Assembly: GCA_009693255.1 (NCBI GenBank)
Contig: SHXQ01000002.1
Span: 62,001-126,000, forward strand
Direction: 5' to 3'
Origin: Methylotenera sp.
GTDB taxonomy: Bacteria; Pseudomonadota; Gammaproteobacteria; Burkholderiales; Methylophilaceae
Length of the DNA: 64,000 nt
Positions 18,972 to 31,390 of the stretch are shown here, piece by piece. A model generated the notes under the pieces. That model was not told the DNA's origin, searched no databases, and saw nothing but the letters and a program-made list of their open reading frames with translations. The number at the start of each line of letters is the position of its first letter. The stretch's first letter is position 1. Position numbers and translations under genes: made by a program.

Positions 18972-19580
18972 CTAAACATTGAAGAATTGAGGATGAAGCG
19001 CCAAGTATTTTTCAGCCATGAATAAGGCAATAATTGTTTTACCATCTGTTATTTGTCCGTTTTGTATCATGCCCAAACAATCTTCAAAGCTGGCGTCAAA
19101 CACTTCCAATGATTCATCTTCATCGCGGTGATGTTCGCCTAAGGTTAAACCCCAAGCAAGGTACATATGAATCACTTCATTTGAGTAGCCTATGCACGGA
19201 TGCTGATGACCCAACTTCACCCAGTGATTTGCCATATAACCGGTTTCTTCTAGCAACTCACGACGACCTGTCAGCAAAACATCCTCTCCTGCGTCAATCT
19301 TGCCCGCGGGTAATTCAATGAACACTTGGTGTAATGGATATCTGAATTGCTTTTCTAGCACCACGCAACCATTCGCTAACATCGCGACGACAATGACTGC
19401 GCCAGGATGTGTGACATACTCACGTTGACTGATATTACCATTAGGCAACCGTACCTGGTCACACTTGACCGTCAACATGCCGCCAGAAGCGACAGTTTGT
19501 GAGCTCAGGCAATGCTCAGTTAAGTCAATGAAGGTGGTGGTCATTAAAGGTCGATTCGATGCAAACTCAAGGTATCGCAA
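18972..19580 (-). CDS. nudF: NUDIX hydrolase, ADP-ribose pyrophosphatase type
   Basis: The NUDIX box is complete: G-x5-E-x7-REL-xEE-xG as GKIDAGEDVLLTGRRELLEE, then TGY. Upstream IELPAGKIDAGE and the preceding QFRYP fit enzymes that split ADP-ribose into AMP and ribose-5-phosphate. At 202 residues it has the usual length. The start could also be the ATG 12 codons in (MTTTFIDLTEHC). It lies 6 bases beyond nuoN, so it probably shares the nuo transcript. Confidence 0.85.
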   Translation of the reverse strand: MRYLEFASNRPLMTTTFIDLTEHCLSSQTVASGGMLTVKCDQVRLPNGNISQREYVTHPGAVIVVAMLANGCVVLEKQFRYPLHQVFIELPAGKIDAGEDVLLTGRRELLEETGYMANHWVKLGHQHPCIGYSNEVIHMYLAWGLTLGEHHRDEDESLEVFDASFEDCLGMIQNGQITDGKTIIALFMAEKYLALHPQFFNV

Positions 19581-19586
19581 CGCTCA

Positions 19587-21035
19587 TTAACTTAAGCTAC
19601 TCGTCATAGCATAAATGCATAGCTCCATAATCTTTTCTGGCATGATGCCAAAGACCAACAAAGCTAATGCATTGACCCCTAAGACAAGACGCATGTCCAT
19701 TGGCGCTTCTATAGCGTGATGCTCTGTGGGCGCGTCAAAATACATGAGCTTAATCACGCGCAAATAATAAAATGCGCCGATCACCGCCATTAATACGGCA
19801 AATACAACCAACCATACATAACCTGCCGCCACTGCCGCCTGTAGCACGCTAAACTTAGCATAAAAGCCCAATGTCGGCGGAATGCCAGCCATGCTAAACA
19901 TCACGATGAGCATTAAAAAAGCATGCCAGGGGCTACGTTGATTTAAGCCTTTCAGGTCGTCTAATTCATCCGCTTCAAAACCTTTGCGTGATAACAGTAA
20001 AATAATGCCGAAACCCGCTAAAGTCATGAGCACATAACTGATCACATAGAACATGGCAAAAATAAAACCATTCATCGTCGCGCTCATTAAGCCATAGAGT
20101 ACAAAACCAATATGCGAAATTGTAGAATACGCCAGCATACGTTTTAAGTTGGTTTGTGCAATAGCCGTAACATTACCAATAACGATAGACAGCACCGCCA
20201 TGATCATCAGCATTTGCTGCCAATCAGCCGCAAGCGTAGGCAAGCCCTGCACCAAGAGACGCATAACTAATGCGAAAGCCGCCAACTTAGGCACGGAGCT
20301 AATGAGTATAGTGACGGCTGTTGGTGAGCCTTCGTAAACGTCTGGTACCCACATTTGAAAAGGCACTGCCCCTAATTTAAATGCTAAGCCAGATACGATA
20401 AAGACTAAGCCTAAAATAAGTACTGAATGAATTTTAGTTCCAGCCATCAAAGCATTATTAATATCGGCAATATTTAAGCTACCTGTCATGCCGTAAATCA
20501 TACTCATCCCATAAAGCAACATGCCAGAAGCTAAAGCACCTAACACAAAGTACTTCATAGCAGCCTCGGTAGCTTTGGCATTATCACGATCTAGCGCCAC
20601 AAGGGCATACAAACTTAACGACAACAGTTCTAGCCCGACATAAAGTGTCAGCATATTTTGACCTGACACCATAATCATCATTCCGACAACAGAAAACAGT
20701 ACCAAAGCATAAAACTCACCACGGAACATATCGCGCTGCTGTATATATTGACGGCTATAGACAAAGATTAATGACGTGCCGAGGTAAATCATCAGCTTAA
20801 GCACGTCGGACAGAGCATCATCCACAAATGTCCCACTAAAGGCGTAATTAACACTAGGCACGTGCGTGCTAAAGGTGAAATAAGCAGCGCCTAGTAATGC
20901 CAATTGTGCCAACACATAAATCGCAATGCGGTTGGCCGGTTTAAGGAATAAATCTGCCAGTAAAATAAACATCGCCATACTAACGATGACTATTTCAGGT
21001 AAGGCAGTAATGAGGTCGTAACGTATATTTTCCAT
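19587..21035 (-). CDS. nuoN: NADH-quinone oxidoreductase subunit N
   Basis: NuoN is one of three antiporter-like proton-pumping subunits in the complex I membrane arm. The 482-residue protein has about 14 hydrophobic helices. Conserved stretches are [17 protein letters not shown] (helix 5 glutamate), [31 protein letters not shown], and [15 protein letters not shown], which holds the broken-helix lysine. It is the last complex I gene, 3 bases after nuoM. Confidence 0.97.
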   Translation of the reverse strand: MENIRYDLITALPEIVIVSMAMFILLADLFLKPANRIAIYVLAQLALLGAAYFTFSTHVPSVNYAFSGTFVDDALSDVLKLMIYLGTSLIFVYSRQYIQQRDMFRGEFYALVLFSVVGMMIMVSGQNMLTLYVGLELLSLSLYALVALDRDNAKATEAAMKYFVLGALASGMLLYGMSMIYGMTGSLNIADINNALMAGTKIHSVLILGLVFIVSGLAFKLGAVPFQMWVPDVYEGSPTAVTILISSVPKLAAFALVMRLLVQGLPTLAADWQQMLMIMAVLSIVIGNVTAIAQTNLKRMLAYSTISHIGFVLYGLMSATMNGFIFAMFYVISYVLMTLAGFGIILLLSRKGFEADELDDLKGLNQRSPWHAFLMLIVMFSMAGIPPTLGFYAKFSVLQAAVAAGYVWLVVFAVLMAVIGAFYYLRVIKLMYFDAPTEHHAIEAPMDMRLVLGVNALALLVFGIMPEKIMELCIYAMTSSLS

Positions 21036-21038
21036 GAC

Positions 21039-22544
21039 TTATAGACCTAAACTTACTGGCAGTTTACTTTGCGCTAGAGTAGAAAGAAGTTGGTTGGCCG
21101 TTGCATTGGTCATATCGGTGAGTGGTTGTGGATAGACACCTAAGGCTAATACCATGACCGCTAAAACCGCCAATATTAAAAACTCGCGTTTATTTAAATC
21201 TTTTAATACCACTACTTTTTCATTAGCCACTGCACCATAAAATACGCGCTTTACCATCCATAAGGTATATGCCGCGCCAAAAATAAGTGTGAGTGATGCT
21301 AAAAATGCGTACCAAAAGTTAGTTTGGATGGCCCCTAATATCACCATGAATTCGCCAACAAAACCAGACGTGCCAGGCAACCCAGTATTCGCCATCGCAA
21401 AAAATACGGCAAAAGCGGCAAAAGCTGGCATGGTGTTGGCCACACCGCCATAAGACTCAATTTGCCGACTGTGCACACGGTCATAAAGTACACCTACACA
21501 CAAGAACATTGCTGCAGAGATGAACCCATGCGACACCATTTGTACGATAGCCCCTTCTAGGCCAAGGTTATTAAAGATAAAAAATCCTAGTGTCACAAAG
21601 CCCATGTGTGAGATGGATGAATAGGCAATTAGCTTTTTCATATCTTTTTGCACTAAGGCCACAAACGCGATATAAACAATTGCGATGAGCGACAAGGCAA
21701 TCATATAGCCAGATAAATGATGCGCCGCATCTGGCGCGATTGGCATGGCAAAGCGTAAGAAACTGTATCCCCCTAGCTTAAGCGCAATAGCCGCCAGCAC
21801 TACTGACCCACCAGTTGGGGCTTCAACGTGCGCATCTGGCAGCCAAGTATGCACCGGCCACATTGGAATTTTTACGGCAAACGCCGCGAAAAATGCCAAG
21901 AAAATTAACACTTGTACGTCTAGTGGCATGGCGAATTTATAGTAATCAACCACCTCAAAACTCCCTGTTTTGAGATATAAATAAATGAAGGCCACCAACA
22001 TCAGTAGCGAGCCAAGTAAGGTGTATAAAAAGAACTTCACGGTGGCATAAACACGATTAGGTCCACCCCAAATACCGATGACCAAGAACATTGGTATCAG
22101 CATCGCCTCCCAAAATACGTAGTACAAAATAGCATCTAATGCACTAAAAACCCCTATCATCAAACCACTCATGATGAGGAAGCAGGCCATGTATTGTGCA
22201 ACACGCTTTTGTATGACTTCCCAAGCAGAAATAATGACGATGAGTGTGGTAAAGCTGGTTAATAATATGAGCGGCACCGCCAAGCCATCCACACCTAAGT
22301 GATAGTTAATGTTGAAGGCTGGAATCCACCTAAAGCCTTCCTGAAACTGAAAACCGCCCTCAGCAAAATTAAACTGCGTATACAGTGGAATCGTCGCTAG
22401 AAAGCTGACGGCGCTGGCAAGCAGCGCTAACCAGCGCGTGGCGTCAGGTTTATTGTCATTGGCAACAGCAAGCACGATGATGCCAGCGAATACTGGCAAC
22501 CAAATGGCAAAACTTAATAGGTGTTGAGTAAAATAATTCAGCAT
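21039..22544 (-). CDS. nuoM: NADH-quinone oxidoreductase subunit M
   Basis: The 501-residue antiporter-like subunit has about 14 transmembrane helices. It shows YYVFWEAMLIPMFLVIGIWG with the pumping-channel Glu, KIPMWPVHTWLPDAHVEAPT, and DMKKLIAYSSISHMGFV with the central Lys. It follows nuoL by 9 bases. Confidence 0.97.
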   Translation of the reverse strand: MLNYFTQHLLSFAIWLPVFAGIIVLAVANDNKPDATRWLALLASAVSFLATIPLYTQFNFAEGGFQFQEGFRWIPAFNINYHLGVDGLAVPLILLTSFTTLIVIISAWEVIQKRVAQYMACFLIMSGLMIGVFSALDAILYYVFWEAMLIPMFLVIGIWGGPNRVYATVKFFLYTLLGSLLMLVAFIYLYLKTGSFEVVDYYKFAMPLDVQVLIFLAFFAAFAVKIPMWPVHTWLPDAHVEAPTGGSVVLAAIALKLGGYSFLRFAMPIAPDAAHHLSGYMIALSLIAIVYIAFVALVQKDMKKLIAYSSISHMGFVTLGFFIFNNLGLEGAIVQMVSHGFISAAMFLCVGVLYDRVHSRQIESYGGVANTMPAFAAFAVFFAMANTGLPGTSGFVGEFMVILGAIQTNFWYAFLASLTLIFGAAYTLWMVKRVFYGAVANEKVVVLKDLNKREFLILAVLAVMVLALGVYPQPLTDMTNATANQLLSTLAQSKLPVSLGL

Positions 22545-22553
22545 GTTCTTTAC

Positions 22554-24560
22554 TTAAAGTTTGAGCGTATAAAATGAAAGCATAAAAAATACGCCAATAA
22601 TCATGGCGAATGCGTAATGATAAATCAGACCCGTTTGTAATTTACGCACGACACTAGAGAGCTTGCTGATCAAGTTAGCGGTGCCATTGACCATACCACC
22701 ATCAATAATTGTTACATCACCGATTTGCCAGAGTTTATGTCCAATAAAGCGAGAGCCCGCTGCAAATACGCGCTCATTAAAGTTATCAAAGCCATACTTA
22801 TTTTCAAGAATTTGATTAATCACGGAAAATTTTGTTTGCATTTTTGCTGGAATGTCTGGGCGCTTCATATAAAAGAACCAAGCCAAAGTAACGCCAGAAG
22901 CCGCTAGCACAAACGGTAGCGTCATCAAGCTGTGCAATGCCATACCTAAAGCTGAATGAAACACGGTATGCCAATGATGCGTTAATTCATGCATCGCTGG
23001 GTGCGCTGCTGAATCGACCGCGATCACGCCCTTAAAAAAATCGCCATAAAGCATCGGTTCAATGGCAATATAACCAATCAACACTGAGGGTATGGCAAGT
23101 AGCACCAGCGGTAGTTTTATGACCCAATTTGGCTCATGTGGATCATCTGTAGGTGCCAGTCCGTGATAGTGGTCATGGTCATCATGCTTCACTGCGCGCC
23201 ATTTTTCAGCGCCATGAAACACTAAGAAATACATGCGAAAGCTATAAAATGCAGTCACAAATACCCCCACCAGCACCGCAAAATAAGCAAAGCTACTGCC
23301 GGTAATGGTGGAGGCTTGGGCCGCTTCAATAATGCTGTCTTTTGAGTAAAATCCAGATAAAAATGGCGTACCAATTAAGGCTAAAGAACCAATAAGTGAG
23401 GTTATCCAAGTGACCGGCATATATTTTTTGAGATTGCCCATATTGCGGATATCTTGATCATGATGCATCCCCATAATCACCGAACCTGCGCCTAAAAATA
23501 GTAAGGCCTTAAAGAAAGCATGCGTCATTAAATGGAAAATTGCCACCGAGTAAGCTGAAGCGCCTAGTGCCACAGTCATATAACCTAATTGCGAGAGGGT
23601 TGAATAAGCCACTACGCGTTTAATGTCATTTTGAATAACGCCAAGAAAGCCCATAAATAAGGCGGTAATGCTACCAATAATCATCACGAAAGACAGTGCG
23701 GTGGATGACAACTCAAACAAGGGTGACATCCTGGCCACCATAAAAATACCTGCAGTCACCATTGTGGCTGCGTGAATCAATGCTGAAATTGGTGTTGGAC
23801 CTTCCATAGAATCTGGCAGCCAAACATGCAATGGCACTTGCGCAGACTTACCCATCGCCCCTATAAACAATAAGATGCAGGTCACAGTCATGAGCGACCA
23901 CGGCGTGTTGCCAATTAATGTAATCTGCACATCGGCCATTTGTGGTGCGACTAAAAACACCGATGCGTAATCTAAACTACCAAAGTGGAACAACACTAGG
24001 CCTATGCCTAGCAAAAAGCCAAAATCACCAACGCGATTCACTAAAAACGCTTTCAGGTTTGCATAAATAGCGGTCGGGCGTGTATACCAAAACCCAATCA
24101 GCAAGTAAGACACCAAACCAACCGCTTCCCAGCCAAAAAATAACTGCATAAAGTTATTACTCATGACTAACATAAGCATGGCAAAAGTAAACAAAGAAAT
24201 GTAGCTAAAGAAACGTGCGTAACCCGCATCTTCTTTCATATAGCCGATAGTATAAATATGCACCATAAGTGACACGAAAGTAACCACCACCATCATCATG
24301 GCCGACAGTCGGTCGATTAAAAAGCCTATTTCGAAACTGAAATTGCCACTTTTTAACCAAGAATAAATGGTCTCGTTATAAGGTACAGCAATCATGGCCT
24401 CATTAAGCACATAAAGCGATAAAGCAAATGACACCCCTACAGCTAAAACAGTAAGCACATGAGCACTGGCACGCGGCAATTGTTTGCCAAACAAACCAAC
24501 CACAATCGCGGCTAGTAAGGGTAGTAAAGGAATTGCCAAGTAAATTTGTTGCATTGTCAT
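22554..24560 (-). CDS. nuoL: NADH-quinone oxidoreductase subunit L
   Basis: NuoL is the distal pump, and its long C-terminal amphipathic helix lies along the membrane arm. The 668-residue protein shows FFGWEAVGLVSYLLIGFW, KSAQVPLHVWLPDSMEGPTP, ALIHAATMVTAGIFMVARM and DIKRVVAYSTLSQLGYM. A His-rich cytoplasmic loop (KHDDHDHYHGL, near residue 455) is also present. The start may be codon 3 (MQQIY). It follows nuoK by 7 bases. Confidence 0.97.
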   Translation of the reverse strand: MTMQQIYLAIPLLPLLAAIVVGLFGKQLPRASAHVLTVLAVGVSFALSLYVLNEAMIAVPYNETIYSWLKSGNFSFEIGFLIDRLSAMMMVVVTFVSLMVHIYTIGYMKEDAGYARFFSYISLFTFAMLMLVMSNNFMQLFFGWEAVGLVSYLLIGFWYTRPTAIYANLKAFLVNRVGDFGFLLGIGLVLFHFGSLDYASVFLVAPQMADVQITLIGNTPWSLMTVTCILLFIGAMGKSAQVPLHVWLPDSMEGPTPISALIHAATMVTAGIFMVARMSPLFELSSTALSFVMIIGSITALFMGFLGVIQNDIKRVVAYSTLSQLGYMTVALGASAYSVAIFHLMTHAFFKALLFLGAGSVIMGMHHDQDIRNMGNLKKYMPVTWITSLIGSLALIGTPFLSGFYSKDSIIEAAQASTITGSSFAYFAVLVGVFVTAFYSFRMYFLVFHGAEKWRAVKHDDHDHYHGLAPTDDPHEPNWVIKLPLVLLAIPSVLIGYIAIEPMLYGDFFKGVIAVDSAAHPAMHELTHHWHTVFHSALGMALHSLMTLPFVLAASGVTLAWFFYMKRPDIPAKMQTKFSVINQILENKYGFDNFNERVFAAGSRFIGHKLWQIGDVTIIDGGMVNGTANLISKLSSVVRKLQTGLIYHYAFAMIIGVFFMLSFYTLKL

Positions 24561-24567
24561 TCTCGGC

Positions 24568-24873
24568 TTACCCTTTTAAGCGATCTAAATCGTCAACGTT
24601 AATGGTGCGCAAGTTTCTAAATAGCACCACCAAAATTGCTAAACCTATGGCAGACTCAGCGGCTGCAACCGTTAATATGAAAAATACGAAGACTTGTCCG
24701 GCAATGTCATGTAAATAATGTGAGAAGGCAATAAAGTTTAGATTAACGGCCAACAGCATCAACTCAATTGCCATTAACAAAATGATGACATTCTTGCGAT
24801 TCAAAAATATGCCAATCACACTCATGGCAAAAAGTAGTGCACCAAGAATAAGGTAGTGAGATAAACCGACCAT
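24568..24873 (-). CDS. nuoK: NADH-quinone oxidoreductase subunit K
   Basis: The 101-residue, three-helix subunit has the two buried glutamates of the coupling channel in [16 protein letters not shown] and [16 protein letters not shown]. Its start overlaps the nuoJ stop by one base, indicating translational coupling. Confidence 0.96.
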   Translation of the reverse strand: MVGLSHYLILGALLFAMSVIGIFLNRKNVIILLMAIELMLLAVNLNFIAFSHYLHDIAGQVFVFFILTVAAAESAIGLAILVVLFRNLRTINVDDLDRLKG

Positions 24874-25541
24874 TATTTAACCCCTTTCGCATGAGATGAG
24901 GCATCATTGGCTTGTGGGCTTACTTGTTCAACCACGGCAACCATCTTCACAATGCGAATACGATCTTCTTTTTTCACCAAGACTTGTTGAGCTGGGTCCA
25001 TTGATTTTCTGTCTTTGCGGTCACGCAGGGTAAGCGCTATGGCGGCCACAATAGCCACCAACAGCACTATCGAGGCCAGTTCAAATGGCAATAGGTAATC
25101 GGTGTAAAGCACGCGTCCTAATTCCGCAGTATTACTGTAATCCGCCAATCTTGCTGCTGGCGCTACCACTTTATCCGCCCCAAAGTTACCCACGCCCACG
25201 ATCATCACCATTTCAACCGCCATTAAACCACCTACAGGCAATGCTACCGGCAAGGCATTCCAAAAACCTTCCCGCAATTTATCTAGGTTGATGTCTAGCA
25301 TCATCACCACAAATAAGAACAACACCATCACGGCGCCTACATAGACCAAAACTAATGCAATCGCCAAAAACTCAGCTTCTAGTAACAGCCAAATACCAGC
25401 GGCCGTAAAGAATGCCAATACCAAATACAGTGCCGCATACACTGGGTTGCGCGTCGTAATCACGCCTAGTGCGGCAAATAGCAAAATGGCGGCTAATGCG
25501 TAAAAAACGATGTCTTGAAAAAGTAAGCCAAAAAATGTCAT
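24873..25541 (-). CDS. nuoJ: NADH-quinone oxidoreductase subunit J
   Basis: The 222-residue membrane subunit has five predicted helices. It includes [14 protein letters not shown] and the conserved [19 protein letters not shown], the helix that changes shape during coupling. A charged C-terminal tail of about 45 residues extends beyond the last helix. Confidence 0.96.
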   Translation of the reverse strand: MTFFGLLFQDIVFYALAAILLFAALGVITTRNPVYAALYLVLAFFTAAGIWLLLEAEFLAIALVLVYVGAVMVLFLFVVMMLDINLDKLREGFWNALPVALPVGGLMAVEMVMIVGVGNFGADKVVAPAARLADYSNTAELGRVLYTDYLLPFELASIVLLVAIVAAIALTLRDRKDRKSMDPAQQVLVKKEDRIRIVKMVAVVEQVSPQANDASSHAKGVK

Positions 25542-25567
25542 GGGTTCGTGTCGTTATATCTTAATAA

Positions 25568-26059
25568 TTATCTAAAAGTTTTATCCATAGCACGGTCAGC
25601 GGCAATCTGCTTTTCATGCTTATCCCCTACTGCTAACAGCATTTCTTTGGTGTAAAGTAAATCGCCACGCTGCTCACCGTGATAATCAAAAACACGAGTT
25701 TCTACAATAGAATCTACCGGACATGATTCTTCACACATACCGCAAAAAATACATTTAGTTAAATCAATATCATAGCGAGTAGTCCGTCTGGTATTGTCTT
25801 CACGCTGCTCAGACTCAATCGTAATCGCCATGGCCGGGCAAACTGCTTCACATAATTTACAAGCAATACAACGCTCCTCTCCATTTGGATAGCGACGTAG
25901 CGCATGCAGGCCTCGAAACCGGTTAGATTGCGGGGTTACCTCTTCGGGATATTGCACAGTAATTTTGGGCGCAAAAAAGTAGCGGCCAGTGAGGGCCATT
26001 CCTTTTAACAGCTCAACTAGCATTAAGCTAGCCAGCGTAGATTTAATTTTTGCAATCAT
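25568..26059 (-). CDS. nuoI: NADH-quinone oxidoreductase subunit I
   Basis: NuoI carries two [4Fe-4S] clusters (N6a and N6b) on the path to N2. Both binding motifs are present: [12 protein letters not shown] and [12 protein letters not shown]. The 163-residue length and the N-terminal amphipathic segment ending [16 protein letters not shown] are typical. It lies between nuoH and nuoJ. Confidence 0.97.
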   Translation of the reverse strand: MIAKIKSTLASLMLVELLKGMALTGRYFFAPKITVQYPEEVTPQSNRFRGLHALRRYPNGEERCIACKLCEAVCPAMAITIESEQREDNTRRTTRYDIDLTKCIFCGMCEESCPVDSIVETRVFDYHGEQRGDLLYTKEMLLAVGDKHEKQIAADRAMDKTFR

Positions 26060-26107
26060 AAAATATTAGTCATTATTCTGTTGGGTTCTTATCATATTCA
26101 TGCTTCG

Positions 26108-27136
26108 CTAATGGAAAAAATGGGCCCATGGGGTTTGCATCATGCCGCCGACAAATACAATCCAAACGATAGTAATAGGAATAAATACTTTCCAGCCTAA
26201 ACGCATGATTTGATCATATCTGTATCGCGGAAACGTTGCTCTAAACCATAAGAAGAAAAACAATAAAAATCCGATTTTCGCGAGCAACCACAAGAAACTG
26301 TCAGAAATAAATGGCAGTGGTGATAACCAACCACCCAGGAACATAAGCGCGGCTAACATGGACACCAAAATCATATTGGCATATTCAGCCAAAAAAAATA
26401 CCGCGAAAGCCATGCCGGAATATTCCACATGAAAACCCGCGACGATTTCAGATTCACCTTCAGCCACATCAAATGGTGCACGATTAGTTTCAGCCACTGC
26501 ACTAATGAAATAAACTATAAATAATGGAAATAAGGGCAAGAAATACCAATGCCAGAATCCACCCGCTTGCCCCATGACAATTTTGCCTAAATTCAGCGAA
26601 TTCGCACACATGAGAACGCCTACCAAGGCAAAGCCCATGGCAATTTCGTAAGACACAATTTGTGCCGCCGAACGTAACGCACCCAAAAATGCATATTTTG
26701 AATTTGATGCCCATCCAGCAATAATGACGCCGTACACGGCAACAGAAGTCATGGCTAAAATATACAGTAAACCGGCATCTACATCAGCTAGCACCATATT
26801 CATGTCAAATGGCACTACCGCCCAAGCGGCGAAAGCTGGGGCAATAGCCAACACCGGCCCTAATAAAAATAGTGCTTTATTAGATGCCGTAGGCACTATG
26901 ATTTCTTTAAATAACAGCTTTAAACCATCGGCAATGGGCTGCAATAGCCCAAAGTAACCCACGCGATTAGGCCCAATGCGCACTTGCATATAGCCAATCA
27001 CTTTACGTTCAGCCAGCGTGAGATAAGCAACAGCAATCATTAGCGGGGCTACTATTGCAATAATTTTAATTAAGGTCCAGCCGGTAATTTGCACTGCAGG
27101 CCAGTAACTACCCAATAAATTAGCAAACCATTCCAT
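26108..27136 (-). CDS. nuoH: NADH-quinone oxidoreductase subunit H
   Basis: NuoH forms the quinone chamber and connects the peripheral and membrane arms. Conserved motifs are [41 protein letters not shown], and the loop [20 protein letters not shown] with its acidic cluster. I take the ATG at 27136, which overlaps the nuoG stop as TAATG and gives 342 residues. A GTG three codons upstream is also in frame but less likely. Confidence 0.97.
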   Translation of the reverse strand: MEWFANLLGSYWPAVQITGWTLIKIIAIVAPLMIAVAYLTLAERKVIGYMQVRIGPNRVGYFGLLQPIADGLKLLFKEIIVPTASNKALFLLGPVLAIAPAFAAWAVVPFDMNMVLADVDAGLLYILAMTSVAVYGVIIAGWASNSKYAFLGALRSAAQIVSYEIAMGFALVGVLMCANSLNLGKIVMGQAGGFWHWYFLPLFPLFIVYFISAVAETNRAPFDVAEGESEIVAGFHVEYSGMAFAVFFLAEYANMILVSMLAALMFLGGWLSPLPFISDSFLWLLAKIGFLLFFFLWFRATFPRYRYDQIMRLGWKVFIPITIVWIVFVGGMMQTPWAHFFH

Positions 27137-29571
27137 TATGCGCACGCTTCCTTGATGACAGATGCATAAGCTTGAATCTGTTGAGGTGATAGTTTCTCAA
27201 CACTAATATCCCCCATTAAATCGCCTAAGCCTATGGTGTCTGGATGCGCCGCAGCAACGCGCACGCAGCCTTTTGCAACATGATGATCAAGCTTCACCTT
27301 CAATACGGCACTGCCTTTATCTTGCTTCACCAAGACATAATCACCTTCCGTTAAGCCCAATGCATCTAACTGCTTTGCACACATGCGCGCCATAGGTTTA
27401 ATGTTATATTTTGTTTTCTGTAGGGGCGGTGAACGTCGCACTATTGGGTCAGATTTATATTGCGGGACTTCACCAATGCGCTGCAAGCCTTCATGTTTAA
27501 TGTTGACGTGAATCTCAACCAACTCTTTTAAGTTGTTATTGAGGCTACGCCAAACCACAGCAGAAGGCTTTTCACCTGCAAAAATAGCCTGCTTAACCTG
27601 CTCACTGGTTTCATAATCAAAACCAGGCAATCCTAAAGTATTGGCCAATACACGCAACACTTTCCAAGCCGGGCGACATTCGCCTAGTGGCTTGACGACA
27701 GCTGTAAAACTTTGTACACGCCCTTCCATACTCATAAAGGTGCCTGAAGTTTCAGTAAATGGTGCAATAGGCAACAACACGTTGGCATGTTCTAAAGCTT
27801 GTGATTTGAAAGCCGTCAGCGCAACAACACATTCTGCTTTTTCCATTGCCGCTTTTGCTAAGGCCGCGTGCTGGCAATCTAACTCAGGCTCTATGTTCAC
27901 AATTAAATAAGCTTTACGTGGCACTTCAAGCATCGCACGCGCATGCATGCCGGTACTATTCGGCATCACGCCCATCATATGCATGCCGGTACTGTTGCAG
28001 GCAGATGGCAATATGCCACCTTTGGCGCCAGAAATACCACCTATCGCTTCAGCCATACTGTACATTTCAGTAAAGCGCGGATCGCTTAAAGCCATATTCC
28101 CTAAAAAAATACCTACTTTTGGTGAGATTAAATCGTAATTTTTACCATGACCAGCCATGCTTTCAGCAATAGCTTGCGTATTAGGGCGCACTTTAATATC
28201 TTCAAGTAGCGCATTCAGTGACAGCGGCAAACAGAGCGATAAACGCTGTAAACCAGACATTGCCTTAAGGATTTGTCCGAGCACATTCACCATATCATTC
28301 GGGCGCACAATGACTTTATGGCTAACATCCATCAACGGGTCATTGTCTAACGGGCTAATAATGGAAAGTTCAGCACCATTCGCTACCGCTTTTCGGAAGC
28401 GCTGTGCGAGCAGTGGGTGCTCATTACGCATATTGGAACCAATCACTAAAATGCGATCTAGCTCTTCAATTTCATGAATATTACAACCCATCCAAGGTGT
28501 ACCCAAGCGCTTACCATCCAACCTGAAATCAGTTTGACGTAAACGATAATCGACATTGCCACAACCTAACCCATTGGCCAGCTTTTTAACTAGATAACCT
28601 TCTTCCATAGTACTGTTTGGTGAAACCAGCACGCCAAGCGCCTCACTGCCATATTCATTAGTAATGTCTTTAATTTGCCCCGCAGCAAACTCTAATGCTG
28701 TTTTCCAATCCGTTTCTACCCATGCGCCATTATGTTTAATCATCGGCACTTTAAGTCGATCCGGACTATTTAAACCTTCGTAAGAAAAACGATCGCGGTC
28801 GGATAACCAGCACTCGTTGATACTTTCTTTTGTCAGAGGCAATACACGCATGACTTTATTATCTTTAACCTGCACTTCAATGTGTGAACCTAAGCCGTCA
28901 TGTGGCGCAATACTAGGACGGCGCGTGAGCTCCCAGCTACGGGCAGAATATTTAAACGGTTTACTTGTCAGTGCGCCTACTGGACATAAATCAATGATAT
29001 TGCCAGAAAGTTCTGAATTAACGCTTTTATCAACATACGCAGTAATTTCAGAGTGCTCGCCTCGGCCTACCATGCCAAGCTCCATCATGCCACCCACCTC
29101 TTGCAAGAAGCGAACGCAACGCGTGCATTGAATGCAGCGTGTCATATCTGTGCTTACTAATGGGCCAATGTTTTTATTAAACACCACACGCTTTTCTTCA
29201 GTATAGCGTGAGCCACTGGTGCCATAAGCCACCGCAACATCTTGTAAATCACACTCGCCTGCTTGGTCACAGATGGGGCAATCTAAGGGGTGATTGATAA
29301 GTAAAAACTCCATCACACTTTTTTGCGCTTCTATGGCAGATTTAGATCGGGTAAATATTTTCATGCCATCAGCCACTGGCGTAGCGCAGGCTGGTAATGG
29401 TTTATTGAAATTCTCCACTTGCACCAAACACATGCGGCAGTTTGCAGCAACAGATAGCTTGGGGTGATAGCAAAAACGTGGGATAGCAATGCCGACCTTG
29501 TCAGCCGCATCTATGATAGAACTGCCATGTTCAACTTCTAGCGCTTTGCCATCTATTTCAATATTCAACAT
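27136..29571 (-). CDS. nuoG: NADH-quinone oxidoreductase subunit G
   Basis: The 811-residue subunit holds the [2Fe-2S] cluster N1b ([17 protein letters not shown] plus PACATPV). It also holds [4Fe-4S] N5, with a His ligand, in [18 protein letters not shown], and N4 in [13 protein letters not shown] with CPVGAL. The rest is a molybdopterin-oxidoreductase-like domain without the active-site cofactor chemistry. Its start overlaps the nuoF stop by one base. Confidence 0.97.
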   Translation of the reverse strand: MLNIEIDGKALEVEHGSSIIDAADKVGIAIPRFCYHPKLSVAANCRMCLVQVENFNKPLPACATPVADGMKIFTRSKSAIEAQKSVMEFLLINHPLDCPICDQAGECDLQDVAVAYGTSGSRYTEEKRVVFNKNIGPLVSTDMTRCIQCTRCVRFLQEVGGMMELGMVGRGEHSEITAYVDKSVNSELSGNIIDLCPVGALTSKPFKYSARSWELTRRPSIAPHDGLGSHIEVQVKDNKVMRVLPLTKESINECWLSDRDRFSYEGLNSPDRLKVPMIKHNGAWVETDWKTALEFAAGQIKDITNEYGSEALGVLVSPNSTMEEGYLVKKLANGLGCGNVDYRLRQTDFRLDGKRLGTPWMGCNIHEIEELDRILVIGSNMRNEHPLLAQRFRKAVANGAELSIISPLDNDPLMDVSHKVIVRPNDMVNVLGQILKAMSGLQRLSLCLPLSLNALLEDIKVRPNTQAIAESMAGHGKNYDLISPKVGIFLGNMALSDPRFTEMYSMAEAIGGISGAKGGILPSACNSTGMHMMGVMPNSTGMHARAMLEVPRKAYLIVNIEPELDCQHAALAKAAMEKAECVVALTAFKSQALEHANVLLPIAPFTETSGTFMSMEGRVQSFTAVVKPLGECRPAWKVLRVLANTLGLPGFDYETSEQVKQAIFAGEKPSAVVWRSLNNNLKELVEIHVNIKHEGLQRIGEVPQYKSDPIVRRSPPLQKTKYNIKPMARMCAKQLDALGLTEGDYVLVKQDKGSAVLKVKLDHHVAKGCVRVAAAHPDTIGLGDLMGDISVEKLSPQQIQAYASVIKEACA

Positions 29572-30908
29572 TATTGTGGCTCCGCTTTACAACCAACCAT
29601 GCTTTTACCATGCTCAATGTAATATTCAAATTCTGATCTAAAATGTTTAATGAAGCTTAATACCGGTGTTGCCGCAGCTTCACCAAATGCGCAAATAGTG
29701 CGCCCAGAAATATTTTTACTCACATCCGTCAGTAAGTCTAAATCTTCCATCTTGCCTTGGCCTTTGACAATGCGATCCAGCACCCGATAAACCCAGCCGG
29801 TACCTTCACGACATGGTGTACATTGACCGCAACTTTCTTCATAAAAGAAATAAGATAACCGATGTAATGCATTTACCATACAAGTGGTTTCATCCATCAC
29901 GATCATAGAACCAGCCCCTAAGCTTGATCGTGCTTTACTCAAGCTGTCATAATCCATGCTAGCCGCTTCAATCACACTTGCCGGCAAAACTGCCGTGGAT
30001 GGGCCACCCGGAATAACTGCTTTTAGTTTTCGACCTTTCCAAACGCCACCAGCCAAGTCTAATAACGCAATAAATGGCGTACCCATTTTAATTTCATAGT
30101 TACCTGGTTTTTCCACATGACCTGATACAGAGAATAGTTTTGTACCGCCAGAGTTTTCTACACCCAAGTCTGCAAAAGCTTGGCCACCATGCTGCATAAT
30201 CCACGGAATAGAAGCATAGCTTTCAGTATTATTAACATTGGTAGGTTTACCAAACACGCCATAACTAGCGGGGAATGGTGGCTTAAAACGTGGCTGACCT
30301 TTTTTCCCCTCAATGGATTCTATGAGTGCCGTTTCTTCACCGCATATATAGGCGCCGTAGCCATGTACTGCATATAAATTAAAGCTAAAATTAGTGCCGA
30401 ATAAATTTTCACCTAAGTATCCAGCAGCCTTTGCTTCACCTAGCGCAGCTTCGAAAGTGTCATAATCTTGCCAAATTTCACCATGAATATAGTTATAACC
30501 GACTTTTGCCCCAAGCGTATATGCAGCAATCGCCATGCCTTCAATTAACTGATGCGGGTTGTAGCGAATAATATCGCGGTCTTTAAATGTGCCTGGCTCA
30601 CCCTCATCAGTGTTACACACCAAATACTTTACACCGTCAAAATAGCGCGGCATAAAACTCCATTTAAGTCCAGTAGGAAAGCCTGCCCCACCACGACCAC
30701 GTAGACTAGAGCGCTTAACTTCGGTAATCACATCGGTCGCTTTTACCTTCTCGCTGACGATGCGCTTTAAGGCAGAATAACCGCCTAACTTAATGTAGGT
30801 TTCTAAAGAAGCTGGGTTCTTTTCTTGCAGTGTGCGCAGACAGACTAAGGTTTGACCTTTCAAATCAGTCATCACTGGCGCTTTAGGTTTTGTGGTTTGA
30901 GTCAGCAT
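29571..30908 (-). CDS. nuoF: NADH-quinone oxidoreductase subunit F
   Basis: NuoF binds NADH and FMN and carries cluster N3. The 445-residue protein shows the NADH/FMN site [19 protein letters not shown] and [17 protein letters not shown], and the cluster motif [15 protein letters not shown] with a later Cys in GRTICAFGE. Its start overlaps the nuoE stop by one base. Confidence 0.98.
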   Translation of the reverse strand: MLTQTTKPKAPVMTDLKGQTLVCLRTLQEKNPASLETYIKLGGYSALKRIVSEKVKATDVITEVKRSSLRGRGGAGFPTGLKWSFMPRYFDGVKYLVCNTDEGEPGTFKDRDIIRYNPHQLIEGMAIAAYTLGAKVGYNYIHGEIWQDYDTFEAALGEAKAAGYLGENLFGTNFSFNLYAVHGYGAYICGEETALIESIEGKKGQPRFKPPFPASYGVFGKPTNVNNTESYASIPWIMQHGGQAFADLGVENSGGTKLFSVSGHVEKPGNYEIKMGTPFIALLDLAGGVWKGRKLKAVIPGGPSTAVLPASVIEAASMDYDSLSKARSSLGAGSMIVMDETTCMVNALHRLSYFFYEESCGQCTPCREGTGWVYRVLDRIVKGQGKMEDLDLLTDVSKNISGRTICAFGEAAATPVLSFIKHFRSEFEYYIEHGKSMVGCKAEPQ

Positions 30909-31381
30909 TATTGCAAGTCATCCAAAATCGCATCTACTTTTTCTGGCGTTAAAAACTCATGCATAGTGTGATTATTGACGATCAGCAACGGCGCACCACC
31001 ACAGGCGCCCATACATTCACCCTCTTTGAGGCAAAATTTACCATCCGCCGTAATTTCATTAAAACCGACACCTAACTTAGCTTTAAGATAATCAACAATT
31101 TCATCACTATCGCGCAACATACAAGAGATATTAGTGCAAACCGTAATTTTGTACTTTCCAACTGGCGCCAAGTCATACATATTATAAAAAGTAGCCACTT
31201 CCATCGCCGCAATTTCTGGCATCGCTAAATATTGGGCGACTTCGCTGATGCTTTCTTTCGACAGCCATCCACGCTCAGTTTGCACAATACGCAAAGCACT
31301 CATCACCGCCGCTTGGCGCTGATCCGCTGGATATTTAGTCAGTTCATAATCAATTTTTTGAATAGCTTCGCTACTTAGCAT
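30908..31381 (-). CDS. nuoE: NADH-quinone oxidoreductase subunit E
   Basis: The 157-residue thioredoxin-fold subunit carries the off-path [2Fe-2S] cluster N1a. Ligands are in CTNISCMLR and in [15 protein letters not shown]. The N-terminal helical domain contains [19 protein letters not shown]. It follows nuoD by 9 bases. Confidence 0.97.
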   Translation of the reverse strand: MLSSEAIQKIDYELTKYPADQRQAAVMSALRIVQTERGWLSKESISEVAQYLAMPEIAAMEVATFYNMYDLAPVGKYKITVCTNISCMLRDSDEIVDYLKAKLGVGFNEITADGKFCLKEGECMGACGGAPLLIVNNHTMHEFLTPEKVDAILDDLQ

Positions 31382-31390
31382 GCTCTATGT